Below are positions 45,477 through 55,784 of a stretch of DNA of 64,000 bases, in pieces. Origin of the DNA: Athripsodes cinereus (lineage: Eukaryota > Arthropoda > Insecta > Trichoptera > Leptoceridae); the NCBI GenBank assembly GCA_947579605.1, contig OX388313.1, forward strand, positions 30,321,214 through 30,385,213, in the 5' to 3' direction. The position numbers and the translations under genes are program-made. Numbering within the stretch: the first letter of the stretch is position 1; each line of letters begins with the position of its first letter. A model generated the notes under the pieces. The model saw only the letters and a list, made by a program, of their open reading frames with translations. It did not search any database and was not told where the DNA came from.

Positions 45477-47998
45477 CCCTTTACGCAGCCATGTTGCAGA
45501 GGTGCAACACTGTAAATAATCCCTTCGCATTTATTAAACAAAGTTAACACGCGTGTTTTAGTACCATGTAGCAGAACTACAACGCACCTTTTGTATGAAA
45601 TGCAGTTCAAAATTTGTAATTAGATGGCGTTAGTGGTAAAGAAAAATAGTTGTATTTGAAGTGTCGCGTGTGTCGAGCGTCTGCATTTTGGTTATTTTCA
45701 AAGTGTTTTTTTCTCATAATTATATTTCTTGAAATTGTGAACATTCGCAAGAAAACGTAAGTTATATATGTTTTGTTTACTATTTTTTAATAACATTTGG
45801 ATATAAATAAAAATATGTGTGAATAACCTCCAAATTATGTTTGTTGTAGTTCTGCAACATCGCGTCATTACGCATAGTTTTTCGTCATTGCTCAGAGTAC
45901 TAAGTACAACATTTTATATCAGAAATGAAGCCATTGACGGATTCGGAAATAGAAAAAATAATTGATTACTGGGAAGATAGTGAGGATGGCTTGGATTTTT
46001 CTGATGATGATGATGTAGCAGATCCTTCATGTGTAGTCAATATTGATCAAAATGTAGATTTAGAAGAGGATGGTAATGATGATGTTGGAACACAGGAGGT
46101 ACCATCTTCAAATGAAACAACTGAATCTGTTCCTGGTGTACCTACTGGTTCTTCTACTTCTTCAGTTCCAACAACAAACTTGGGACGGAAACAAGCCAAG
46201 GTATTTGTTATATAACATTTCTCAATTGTTTAAAAATATTATTCAATTCTCAGCTTCTTCTGAATATGATATTTTATTTTTAGAAAAATATAACATGGAA
46301 AGTAAAGAATTTGGAGCTTCCTGAAGAACAACTACAATTTCTAGGAAATACTAATTTACCTGAAGAATTATTGCAATTAGATACTCCATATCAAATTTTT
46401 TCTTACCTTCTAACTGACCAATTGATTGAACATATTACAAACAAACAAATTTGTACAGTGTGCAAAATGATGCCAACAGACCAGTCAATATTACGTCTCT
46501 TGAAATACGACAATTTATTGGTGTTGTGTATTATATGTCTGTGGTACACATGCCTAGTGTGAAAAAGTATTGGTCTCAAAAAATTGGTTTTGGACCGGTC
46601 ATGGAGACCATGACTTCAAAACGATTTGAGAAATTGAGAAACGTCTTGCATTTCAATGACAATACAAAAATGCTAGATCGTAATCATCCTAACTATGATA
46701 GACTCTTTAAAATTAGGCCACTTATGGAACACCTCAATGATAGCTTTGGAAGAATACCTTTAGAACAATACTTGTCCTGCGATGAACAAATGTGCTCCAC
46801 TAAAGCTAGGAATATTATAAAACAGTACATGCCTGACAAACCAAGCAAATGGGGATACAAACTTTTTGTACTTAGTGGAGTAAGTGGATTTTGCTATAAT
46901 TTTGAAGTGTATAGTGGACAGGAGAATAAAATAAATAATAATGAACCCGATCTTGGTGCTTCTGCAAACATCGTTGTTAGGCTAGCACGAAAAATAGCCT
47001 CTAATAATAATTATCGGCTATTTTTTGATAATTATTACACGTCTCTGCCGTTAGTAGAGTATTTAGCCAGGAGAGGTATTTTGTCGTTGGGAACCATCAG
47101 AAGAAATAGAATTGCAGACTGTAAACTGATGAACGAGAAGGAAATGAAGAAAAAGCCAAGAGGCTTCTCGGAGGAACATGTGGGAGATGTAAATGGAGTG
47201 GACGTGTCACTAGTTGCATGGAAGGACAATAAAGTTGTTACTCTAGCGTCTAACTTTGCTGGGAAACTCCCAGTGTCATCAGTGAAGCGTTATGACAAGT
47301 CCTGCAAATCATACATAGAAATAGAACGGCCCTTTATTATTGCAGAATATAATAAATATATGGGAGGAGTGGATTTATTGGATTGTTTAATGGGTCACTA
47401 CAAAATAAAACTAAGGAGCAAAAGATGGAACATGAGATTATTTTACCATTTTCTGGATTTAATTATGTGCAATTCCTGGCTTCTATACAGAAGAATACAC
47501 GAGCAGTCAGGAAGAACGGATAAGATACTGGACTCTGCAGATTTTCGAATCGAAATAGCGGAGACCCTTTGCAAATATCTTACAAAGCAGCGAGGGACAA
47601 AGCGAAAGTCTGAGTTGGAGTCTGAGCTTCAGGCGAAGAAGAGGAAGGGGAATGCTCAACATGTGCCACCGAAAGATGTAAGGAGAGACCAATGTGGTCA
47701 ATGGCCAGCTTGGGCAGATAAAAGGATCCGATGCAAGTTGCCCAATTGCACCGGATTCACACAAACTATTTGCGAAAAATGTGGGGTAGGTTTGTGTTAC
47801 AATAAAACAAATAATTGTTTTAAATTGTTTCATACACAATGAGGCAATGTTGCAGACGTGCAACAAATATATTTTTATATAATAAATACATTAAAAAAGC
47901 ATTTATATTTTTTTTAATATTTTTCCCATATCTTGAGGCATATTTAGAACTTATATAACATATTATTTAGAAAATTGTTGAATTGGCGTCACAAAGGG
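45477..47998 (+). mobile_element. piggyBac-family DNA transposon
   Basis: TTAA at 45473-45476 and 47999-48002 bounds an element beginning CCCTTTACGC and ending GCGTCACAAAGGG (inverted start CCCTTTGTGACGC). Near both ends are palindromic 18-mers, TGTTGCAGAGGTGCAACA at about 45492 and TGTTGCAGACGTGCAACA at about 47848. The left end also has GTAGCAGAACTACAAC and TTGTAGTTCTGCAACAT, so the first 400 bp is rich in such inverted motifs. It encodes one transposase. All structural features are present; only the coding frameshift is a visible defect. Confidence 0.9.
45925..47842 (+). pseudogene. piggyBac transposase, two exons, one frameshift
   Basis: Exon 1 (45925-46200) encodes an acidic N-terminus (DSEDGLDFSDDDDVAD). 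An intron of 83 bp (46201-46283, GTATTT to TTTTTAG) keeps the frame. Exon 2 begins KNITWKVKNLELPEEQLQF. Near 46440-46450, in ACAAACAAACAAAT, the frame shifts, fitting loss of one 4-base unit. From there 463 codons continue to the stop. The catalytic triad is visible in LSCDEQM (46781), FFDNYY (47027) and GGVDLLD (47372). The C-terminus is the Cys/His zinc-binding domain (CKLPNCTGF, CEKCGVGLC, CFKLFH). Intact product would be about 610 residues, normal for the family. Start chosen as the first ATG before the acidic region. Confidence 0.85.
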
Positions 47999-48009
47999 TT
48001 AACTACACA

Positions 48010-48620
48010 AATAAATTTTGTGCAATGGGCGAGTTTGTCGCAGAAGCGCGATATCTTCCAACTAACCCATGTATGTATGTTATATTTCATATATCCATAC
48101 TTGCATAACGCTACATAACGGTTCTGCGTGTAAATTGTAGTAAAAAATATACAACAATCGAATTATTATATAAACCCAACAGTAAAATATAATATATAGA
48201 TGTAAATTATTACAGTGAGATAACTCTTCCTCTTCTGGAGCTTACGCTTGTATTGGTAATGCGTAGTAGTAGTAGTATAATTGGTATTTATAACAATAAT
48301 AATAATAGGTATATACAATCATAATATCCTGGTATATGACGTCATCAGATATGTTTTTTTATATTATATACTTAGGTATATAAGAAGTTTTTATTATATA
48401 AGAATATACATATTGATGACCTTGTTGTGAATTATCGCGAATAACTATATGGGTATCTGGTTACAATTATTTACTATTAAAATAATATTATACATAGGTA
48501 TATGTTTATTTTGTTTTTCGAATTTACTTTTCATTTTTCCTGCTAGGATCGCGTTGGCCAAAAGTTGTGATGGTCTCAGTGCAGGGTGATATTTTTAGAA
48601 AAATAACAATACAAAGATAA
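48010..48620. repeat. small repeat pieces, no gene
   Basis: 48015-48065 (GGGCGAGTTTGTCGCAGAAG, CGCGATATCTTCC) matches 50295-50340, a short dispersed repeat. 48540-48620 is the LINE 3' tail also at 4030-4150. The rest is AT-rich. Confidence 0.45.
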
Positions 48621-48624
48621 TTAT

Positions 48625-48835
48625 TGTCTTCACGCAGTATCCCAAGTAGGGTAGGCAAGGAAACGGAACGCCATATTAAAGCATCCCTACATTATTTTTT
48701 GCGCTTCGTTCATATTCATAATGAAATTTATCATACATGTATGTACGCCGATTTCTTTTATTCAAAACGCAGACTTTCTTAAAAATGCGATCACGCCACG
48801 TGGTTCTCCACTGGTCACCCACTTGTGAGGATAGT
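48625..48835 (-). pseudogene. RT C-terminal fragment (SINE-tail LINE family)
   Basis: On the minus strand it ends CCTTGCCTACCCTACTTGGG, ATACTGCGTGAAG. Upstream are remnants of the block seen at 54590-54755. No long frame survives. Confidence 0.45.
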
Positions 48836-49044
48836 CACGATGGTATAGTAATGGTAGTAGTAGAAGTATTTTTTTTAAAAAACTTCCCTTTTTCGATACA
48901 AGCACACTGATAGGGTTTTTTGGCGTGATTAAAAATTAAATTTGTCACTTAAAAATATTCTTTTATATATAAAAATTTATATGCAAAATCAATAATTTTT
49001 ATCAGGGCTTGATAGAATAAAAGAGAACTACGAATAAAAAGGAA

Positions 49045-49162
49045 GCCAACGATACGCGGTGTTCCCAAGCGGTCACCCATCCAAGTACTGACCGCGCCCA
49101 ATGTTGCTTAACTTCGGTGATCGGACGAGAACCGGTGCATTCAACGTGGTATGATCGTTGGC
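49045..49162 (-). rRNA. 5S ribosomal RNA
   Basis: 118 bp, identical to the three other 5S genes of the window. Minus orientation, with a T5 terminator on its strand at 49036-49040. It is the left member of the second head-to-head pair. Confidence 0.95.
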
Positions 49163-49252
49163 GATAGCGAGCGACAAATAACATGTATTTCAGCAGTATG
49201 TAATACGAATAACAGATGTTTATTTATTAGTCAAATATTTGTCTCCCCCATC
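49163..49252. promoter_or_regulatory. shared 90-bp divergent 5S promoter region, second copy
   Basis: Same length as the spacer at 40527-40616 and different at six of 90 positions. TATTTGTC and the final ATC are kept on both sides. Confidence 0.6.
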
Positions 49253-49370
49253 GCCAACGATCATACCACGTTGAATGCACCGGTTCTCGTCCGATCACCG
49301 AAGTTAAGCAACATTGGGCGCGGTCAGTACTTGGATGGGTGACCGCTTGGGAACACCGCGTATCGTTGGC
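49253..49370 (+). rRNA. 5S ribosomal RNA
   Basis: 118 bp, identical to the other three copies; intact internal promoter. A short T4 run is followed by a T12 run at 49379-49390 as terminator. Confidence 0.95.
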
Positions 49371-49984
49371 TTCTTTTGTTTTTTTTTTTTAAATAAAATA
49401 AAAACAAATTATTATAATTAGTATTCCATCTAGACTAAAATAAAATACTTATATTGTTATGTTCATCAGGATGTGGATAAATGGAAGTCCCCAGACAACA
49501 GTATCCTGGTGGACGGTGGGTCTCCTTCAATATAATATTTATCACACGCGCATAATCAATCCACTATCACCTTCACTTGTTGGAGATTTTGTGGCGATTA
49601 AATCCTCCTGCGGATATTCTCGTTCTTCACTCAATGGCGCAACGTTTTACCAACTATTCTTCTCAATGATCACACTTCCATGTTTCGCTTACATACATAA
49701 GTGTCAGTAGCAGAAATCTGTTTAAATACAAGTTTTATTAATTATTTAAAACATTAAGTGAATGCTGACATTTAAAAATTAATTTTTGATTAATTCAGTC
49801 TATTTAATACACGTGCTAACGATATGGGAGGATAATCGTCTAGAAAAATGTTTTTTCACATACTTACTAAATAGTTATAGTATCATTATATGTATCATTT
49901 ATTTTTGGAACACCTTGTCTAGGTCACGCAGGGAGGTACGCGTCACAGTTTTTAAATCATCGAATAACCCGATTTTCTAGAAAA

Positions 49985-50345
49985 TTAAACTTTACTCATC
50001 ATTATCTCCTCCACGCCGCGTCGCTTCCTTTGCGAGATAGGCAGTAAAGATTAAGCGTCACTTACTCATATCCTTGCGCACACTTTTCACTTCCTTCACT
50101 GTTAATAAACATTTATAATAAAGTAAAATTAGGTGATAGGCTGCCAGATGGAATAATCTTATACTTTCAATCGGACGATTCGAGGTTTGAATCTTAGTAC
50201 TGTCTTATTTATTAATTCATTTATTTTTTACCGTACATTGATAACAAACAATTTCATAGAGAAATACGATAAAATTAAATATAAAAAATTTACAAGAAGG
50301 CGAGTTTATCACAAAGGCGGGATCTCTTCAAACTAACCTAAGAAT
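49985..50345 (-). repeat. LINE end, tRNA-like SINE head and short repeat
   Basis: 49995-50100 on the minus strand is an RT ORF end remnant (AAGTGTGCGCAAGGATATG, TCTCGCAAAGGAAGCGAC). 50130-50210 in plus orientation has GGCTGCCAGATGG and GAGGTTTGAATCTTAG, resembling A- and B-box spacing of a tRNA-derived SINE. 50215-50340 is a dispersed repeat shared in part with 48015-48065. Confidence 0.35.
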
Positions 50346-50684
50346 ATCATTTATCAATTTCATAACTTTATTTATTTAAGTCGTATTTATTTACATTAAA
50401 AATACATATCAAATTAGTAATAAATATACATGGTTATAAATATTTTTTAAGTGTTTAATATAAAAAATAAAACAATAAATAAATAATTAAATACCTACTT
50501 CTGTTAAAAAAAAAACTGCGAATAAATAATTTTGACAGTTACTTATCATAAAAAAAATTGTATATGTAATAAAATAATGTAATTAATTATTTGGTTAGGT
50601 ATGTGAAATAAATTATCAAGGTCGTTTAGAAGACTCGGAATATTTTAATATACCTAGCTATCTATTCGAAAATAAGTTTCTTAG

Positions 50685-51195
50685 AAGGATTAAGTATGTT
50701 GGTGATATAAGCATGTCTCAAATGATACAGTGTGCTAGAGTCTCAGTAAAGATCTGTAGTTCTCTCTGTAATAAACACAGGAAAGACGATGGTCTTGGTT
50801 GGGCTATGCTTAACTGAGAACGTCCAGTGATAGTTGGTCAAAAAGAGCGCTGACAGTTTTTTCGTCCAAAGGGTTCCGACGACCCGGACATCCCTCTATT
50901 TATTTATTTATTTCAATTTTACAGGATACATACAGTTGATACAAAAAATATAATGGTCTATAACATATTTAGCAATAAGCAAACCAGTGAAGATCCCTAA
51001 TATTACCCTTATGTGCTCTACAAAACATAGGTACATAACCAAACACAGCAGCACTCTATCATAATACACCGTTCTTATGACAACGACTTCATAGTCCTGG
51101 GAATGTCGTGAAAAGAGGTGGCTCATTGGCGCATAGACGCTCTGAATGGAAGAGGCTGGTTTCTGCCCTGTGCTCTTGAGAGGAGCGGAGTTTCC
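50685..51195 (+). pseudogene. RT fragment (family of 13085-13475) with nested insertion
   Basis: 50685-50893 corresponds to the first part of the family fragment (TTCTTAGAAGGATTAAGTAT, GATAGTTGGTCAAAAAGAGC, CGACCCGGACATCCCTCT). 51055-51195 is its end (GACAACGACTTCATAGTCCT, GAATGGAAGAGGCTGGTTTC, GCCCTGTGCTCTTGAGAG). About 160 bp starting TATTTATTTATTTATTTC is inserted between them, with CTCTAT on both sides as a likely duplication. Confidence 0.65.
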
Positions 51196-51458
51196 AACAT
51201 TAAATATATATGTATATTTTACATCCCTAAAACCAGAGTTGTGCAAAATACTTTCAAAAAAGTATTTAAATACAAAATACAAATACTTTTGAATTTTTGT
51301 ATTTCAAATACAAAATACTAAATACTTTTTCAAAATGGTATTTAAATACAAAATACAAAATACGTATTTTCAAAATACTTTTTTAAAATACCTTTTTAAA
51401 ATACTTTTTACAAATAGTCGAACAAGGTGTAAGACAAAAGTATTTAATATTTAAACCA

Positions 51459-51915
51459 TTGATGAATGAAAGAGAAATTAAAAACTGTACAAAAGTATAC
51501 ATAAATGGAGAAAGGGTTGACATGATTCGATATAGCATTGCTTGCAGACAATTGATGAATGCCATTGATGAATGAAAAACTGGACAAGAGTATACATAAA
51601 TGGAGAAAGGGTTGACATGATTCGATATAGCATTGCTTGCAGACAATTGATGAATGAAAAACTGGACAAGAGTAGGTATACATAAATGGAGAAAGGGTTG
51701 ACATGATTCGATATAGCATTGCTTGCAGACAATTGATGAATGCCATTGATGAATGAAAAACTGGACAAGAGTATACATAAATGGAGAAAGGGTTGACATG
51801 ATTCGATATAGCATTGCTTGCAGACAATTGATGAATGAAAAACTGGACAAGAGTATACATAAATGGAGAAAGGGTTGACATGATTCGATAAATCATTGCT
51901 TGCAGACAATGAGGA
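51459..51915. repeat. minisatellite, five units alternating about 95 and 84 bp
   Basis: Each unit has ATACATAAATGGAGAAAGGG, TTGACATGATTCGATA and GCATTGCTTGCAGACAATTG. The block GGAGAAAGGG occurs at about 51507, 51602, 51688, 51783 and 51865. The long and short forms differ by a 13-bp duplication of TTGATGAATGCCA and alternate regularly. The three overlapping minus-strand frames of 124-164 codons arise only from this repeat. Confidence 0.85.
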
Positions 51916-52129
51916 TGAGCCTTAGGAAGAACTGTCAAAATAGAAAAAAAATTTAATTAAGTCATGACAAAATGTACGGTTGTTAGAAGAGATAAGCCGA
52001 AAATTGTCATAAATGGATTGAGTATCATCAAGCAGGTAAGAGAATTCCTGACTTGGGCTGCAAAATAAATCAGAATAGATAATCCAAATCTGAAATCGTA
52101 TGGACTACTGTAATATCATACATACAGTA

Positions 52130-52550
52130 TACAGGACTGCTCCAGACTCTTCCTTATCGTCTTCAAATGGTTTTTAGTGTTGCCTCCGGATCATTTACAG
52201 AGAGAATAAGAGCTACCACATAACTTCACTACTAAGAAGTCTACACTAACTGAGAGTCCTAGAGATACTGGTGTTTAAACTGTGTCTCACTGTCCACAAG
52301 GCAGCACACTACCCACTGAGCTGTTCCGCTGACGAAAATGTGTGGCGAAGGCTGTGCTCAGCTTCTTAAACTCGTTGAACTCAAAAGGGCAAATACCTCT
52401 AAATTTGCAGAAAGAAGAAACAAAGTAGCAGCGTCATCTGCCTGGAATAGATTGCCTTCAGACAAAATTGAAAATGCTACCATTCAGGAGAAATCACAGC
52501 GCCCTTGAAATGGCCATGGATCGTTAAACGGCGTCATGTATAATTTGTTC
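52130..52550 (+). pseudogene. CR1-like RT C-terminal remnant inside the hAT element
   Basis: Reading across frames gives SYHITSLLRSLH, VFKLCLTVHKAAHY, LLKLVELKRANTSKFAERRN and SSAWNRLPSDKIENA, followed by GCGCCCTTGAAATGG. These align block by block with the minus-strand remnant at 61455-62005. Confidence 0.6.
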
Positions 52551-52879
52551 AATCATCATTATTATGTGTGTATACCTCTAACATGGAGTACTCTAATGGA
52601 AACGTTGTATTTGTAATTCAACAAATTGGCAAAAAAGCTTGCGTACGCGCATATCAATTAATGGCAGAATTTTGTTTCAAACAATAAAAAGGTATTTTGT
52701 AAAAGTATTTTGTGTAAAATACAAAATACTCAAAAAAAGTATTTCAAATAAAATACAAAATACTTTTTACAAAAAGGTATTTGAAATACAAAATACAAAT
52801 ACGTATTTTGTATTTTGTATTTTGTATTTGTATTTTAAATACTTTTATTTGAAATACGTCACATCTCTGCCTAAAACTA

Positions 52880-53510
52880 CAGAAAAATTTCTCTGTGTAC
52901 TAAGAAATAGTCATTCAGAATTCGCGTCAAGTTTCATCGTTGAAAATAATATGAAATCTGTAAATATTTATTCAAAGAATCGTTTTAAGGTTTAACTTTT
53001 TAGCTTTAATGTGGCTCTTAAAATTTTTAGGAGAAAATGTGGGTGTTCTATTTTAATTTCATTCTGAAGAAAAAGTTCACAAACAAACAAAAAATCTTGA
53101 TATCTAAATGTCAGCTGAACAAAATTATAATATTTTATAATTCTTTATTTTTTTTATTTTATTATGATTTTATTTATTTTATTATTATTATTTTTTAATT
53201 TTTATTTTATTATTATGATTTTTTATCTTTCTGACGACAATTTTTTAATTGATATTGTAGTTTTTATAAAAAGCAGTTTTTTTTAAAAAAAAAAATGGAC
53301 GTGGATGTTGATCCTAAATAATGTAAAGCGCCCTTGAAGTGATATTATCACAGTACGGCGCTATATAAATAGTCATATTATTATTATCATGAATCTTTCG
53401 CATGTAAAATAGACAGGGGACTATCTGCAAGTAATGAACATATAGGTCGTCATACAAGATGAACAACAAGACATACAAGATGAGTTCCTTTTCCGTAATA
53501 AAGAATAAAG
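52880..53510. repeat. AT-rich, with a CR1-like 3' tail
   Basis: 53330-53390 has GCGCCCTTGAAGTGATATTA, GGCGCTATATAAATAGTC and ATTATTATTATCA, a LINE 3' end. The rest shows no feature. Confidence 0.4.
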
Positions 53511-53514
53511 CTTT

Positions 53515-53710
53515 TCCGTAAACTTTCGAGTGTCTTGTAAAAGAAGAGGTATTCGTATTTATGCATCACGATCTAATGCATTTAACGTCTGCAGACTGCC
53601 ACCCATTCCAAAAGTCTTAATTTTCTTCGCATGGAGAGGATGACTTGCACGTTTATTACAAGCAGTATTGATCCACTGGCTACACCACTTGTGGTATATA
53701 CCGTAATGAA
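53515..53710 (+). repeat. (TAG)n SINE copy
   Basis: TTTCGAGTGTCTTGTAAAAG, CTGCCACCCATTCCAAAAG, GCATGGAGAGGATGACTTG and CACTTGTGGTATATACCGTA are the SINE blocks in order. A second CR1-like tail (GCGCCCTTGAGACGGTC, AATGGCGCCATGAC) follows at 53795-53850. Confidence 0.6.
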
Positions 53711-54189
53711 ATGGTTTTATGGATACAATTTTATAGACGATTGTAATATAGACAACTTACTGACAATTTCAAAGGCAGAATTAAACCTTCAACACCAGCG
53801 CCCTTGAGACGGTCGGACGACAGCTAAATGGCGCCATGACAAGTCATCCGTAATAATCATCATTAAAATTATGATGTCAAGCCTCATCGCTGAATTTAAG
53901 ATGTTGATCATTTATTTATGTAAATTATTTCACTAGTACCGAATATATAATATATACCTACAAACTCCCACCATTTAACCTTGAAATAAGACGAAAATAA
54001 AATTTTAAAACATCTAATAAGTTCTACACTAATAGCTGATACATGATGTAGTAAATTACTAATAATAATAATACATCAGTTGTTCTTGGCTCTGTCTGTC
54101 TGTTTGTGTGTCCGTGAAACGAAATTAAGTGTCAAGGTTACTCCGGCAAAATAGATGGATAAAATATACAATATATTTATAAATATACA

Positions 54190-54455
54190 ATTTTAGTTGA
54201 CGACCGACGTCACGCGGAAGAAACGCTCTTGTCTTGAGTCACGAGGTCTCGGGTTCGATTCCCGGCCAGGGCAAAATGAAGAATAACCTTTTTCAAATTG
54301 TTCTGGGTCTGGGTGATACATGTACTTACATGTATTTGGTGAATAATTGTTCATGTGTATCGTCACGTTAGTACCCATAATACAAGATTCATATCTGAGT
54401 TTGGGACTGGCTCGATCTGTGTGAATTGTCTATACATGTTATGTTATATATTATT
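54190..54455 (+). repeat. tRNA-derived SINE, most complete copy
   Basis: GGGTTCGATTCCCGG is a canonical polymerase III B-box at about 54251, preceded by TCTTGAGTCACGAGGTCTC in a tRNA-like context. The body (CATGTGTATCGTCACGTTAG, TTTGGGACTGGCTCGATC) and ATGTTATGTT tail match 455-615. It is not a tRNA gene: the 3' half of a tRNA after the B-box does not close a cloverleaf. Confidence 0.75.
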
Positions 54456-54589
54456 AAATTAACTTCGTATTAGTAAAATATGTATAAATGTACATATATG
54501 TGACTTATTTGCGAAGATTTAATTATTAGTTGTCACCCGTCCTAAATTACTTTTTCGATATTATTGACCGAATATAGATATTTTTTGGA

Positions 54590-54755
54590 AGGATTCTCAA
54601 TGGCGGTCGTGTGTTGAGAAAGAGAAATCGACGTACCTACGAGCATGAGAAATTGTATGAATGTAGAAGAAGCGAAAGAAGTATGAAAGGACAGATCTAT
54701 ATGGCGTTCCGTTCTCTCTGCCTACCCCACTTGGGATACGGCGTGAGGGAATAGA
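54590..54755 (+). pseudogene. RT C-terminal fragment (SINE-tail LINE family)
   Basis: CATGAGAAATTGTATGAATG, GAAGAAGCGAAAGAAGTATG and ATGGCGTTCCGTTCTCTCTG, then CCTACCCCACTTGGGATAC, GGCGTGAGGGAATAG. Frames correspond to 'RNCMNVEEAKEV' and 'WRSVLSAYPTWDTA'. This copy best shows the tail shared with the SINE. Confidence 0.55.
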
Positions 54756-54804
54756 ATAGAAAAAAAATCCTTTTTGGAAGTCCATTTTAAGATAATGTGA
54801 AAAG

Positions 54805-54955
54805 AACTTATCTTCCAAGTGACTTTATTAACTTCAATTACCTACTGGTATTCGGAGACTCTGGAGTCTGGACTCCATCATCAGGCGATTAGAAAAAAGT
54901 CAATACTAGTAAGCGAAGTTCATAAAGTCACTTGAAAGTTAACTACATTAGCTAA
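54805..54955 (-). repeat. inverted repeat with hammerhead-like core
   Basis: AAGTGACTTTATTAACTTC at 54818 is paired with GAAGTTCATAAAGTCACTT at 54917-54936. Between them, on the minus strand, lies GCCTGATGATGGAGTCCAG, ACTCCAGAGTCTCCGAATAC, again CTGATGA plus a stem-loop and GAA. Confidence 0.45.
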
Positions 54956-54959
54956 CTCA

Positions 54960-55560
54960 AAAATTAAAAAAAAAGAAGATTTTTGTGCAATACTTTTTAG
55001 ATAGCATGTTGGCATTGATGTATTTGAGTAAAGATAATTAAAGAATAATGTTTTATCTTAATGGTCTTGTTTTCCTAGAAAGTGATTTCTATCCCGGAAG
55101 AAAATGTCATAAATTTAAAATATTTTTAAGCTTATATTAAAAATAGATTAATTGTTGTTCATTAAGACAATGATTTTTATATTAGCTCTGAAATAAATTA
55201 TGTAATATACTAATTATGAGAAAGTGGAGTAAGTGTTGGCAGCTAGTTTTAAACCTTGAAGTTTTCTCCGCATATCTTAGACGGAACAGGTGATAATTTA
55301 TGAAGCGATTTTTATAGAATTTCAGCTTGCAGTAGGTCCCATGTTTGATTTTTTAAGGCGGAAATATTTAAATGGGCGATTGAAAAACAAATGGTCGACT
55401 AATGATGCAGTGATTCTGATACTATTTGTGCAACAAAAAAACTAGAGGGCGACCAATGTCGAGCCACAAATAATTTATAACCATGCTGTGAATATTAAGC
55501 CACAGTAGAAACTGTACGAAATAAACGTGCCACTTTTTTCAACGTGTTAATGAAATATAA
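54960..55560. other. no gene seen
   Basis: AT-rich sequence before the I-group retrotransposon; nothing recognised. Confidence 0.4.
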
Positions 55561-55784
55561 GCATTCGGTGACAATACCTTTGATCATTCGGTTGTGTCTA
55601 TTGCTGTGCGGTGTTATTTAAAATTTATAATAATTTAATTATTATTTTTTCTACATTCCGGTTGAGGGCCGGCTTCAGTTGATTTTTTTAGTTTTATTTT
55701 TCAATTTTTTTTCTTGTTTTTTGTTGCAGCTCTGGTAAGACTATCTTTGGTTATTTTTAACATTTTAATTTTATTTTAATAGAG

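Larger units (their letters stand above)
51234..52869. mobile_element. hAT-like element with perfect 8-bp target duplication
   Basis: CCTAAAAC at 51226-51233 is repeated at 52870-52877. The element starts CAGAGTTGTG and ends CACATCTCTG (inverted CAGAGATGTG). Next to both ends are long stretches built from inverted AAAATACAAATAC / GTATTTTGTATTT motifs (51250-51415 and 52690-52858). The interior has no transposase; it carries a minisatellite (51459-51915) and a piece of a CR1-like LINE (about 52130-52550). This is a non-autonomous hAT that has taken up foreign sequence. Confidence 0.85.

Noticed and set aside
46311..46562. Separate 83-codon gene upstream of the piggyBac ORF
   Set aside because: It is the first part of exon 2 of the same transposase before the frameshift.
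51383..51938. Three overlapping minus-strand frames of 124 to 164 codons
   Set aside because: They arise because the minisatellite unit happens to lack stops; the same motif appears in all three frames of the translation.
54190..54300. tRNA gene
   Set aside because: The B-box is excellent, but acceptor and anticodon arms do not close a cloverleaf and the sequence continues into a body shared with two other SINE copies.
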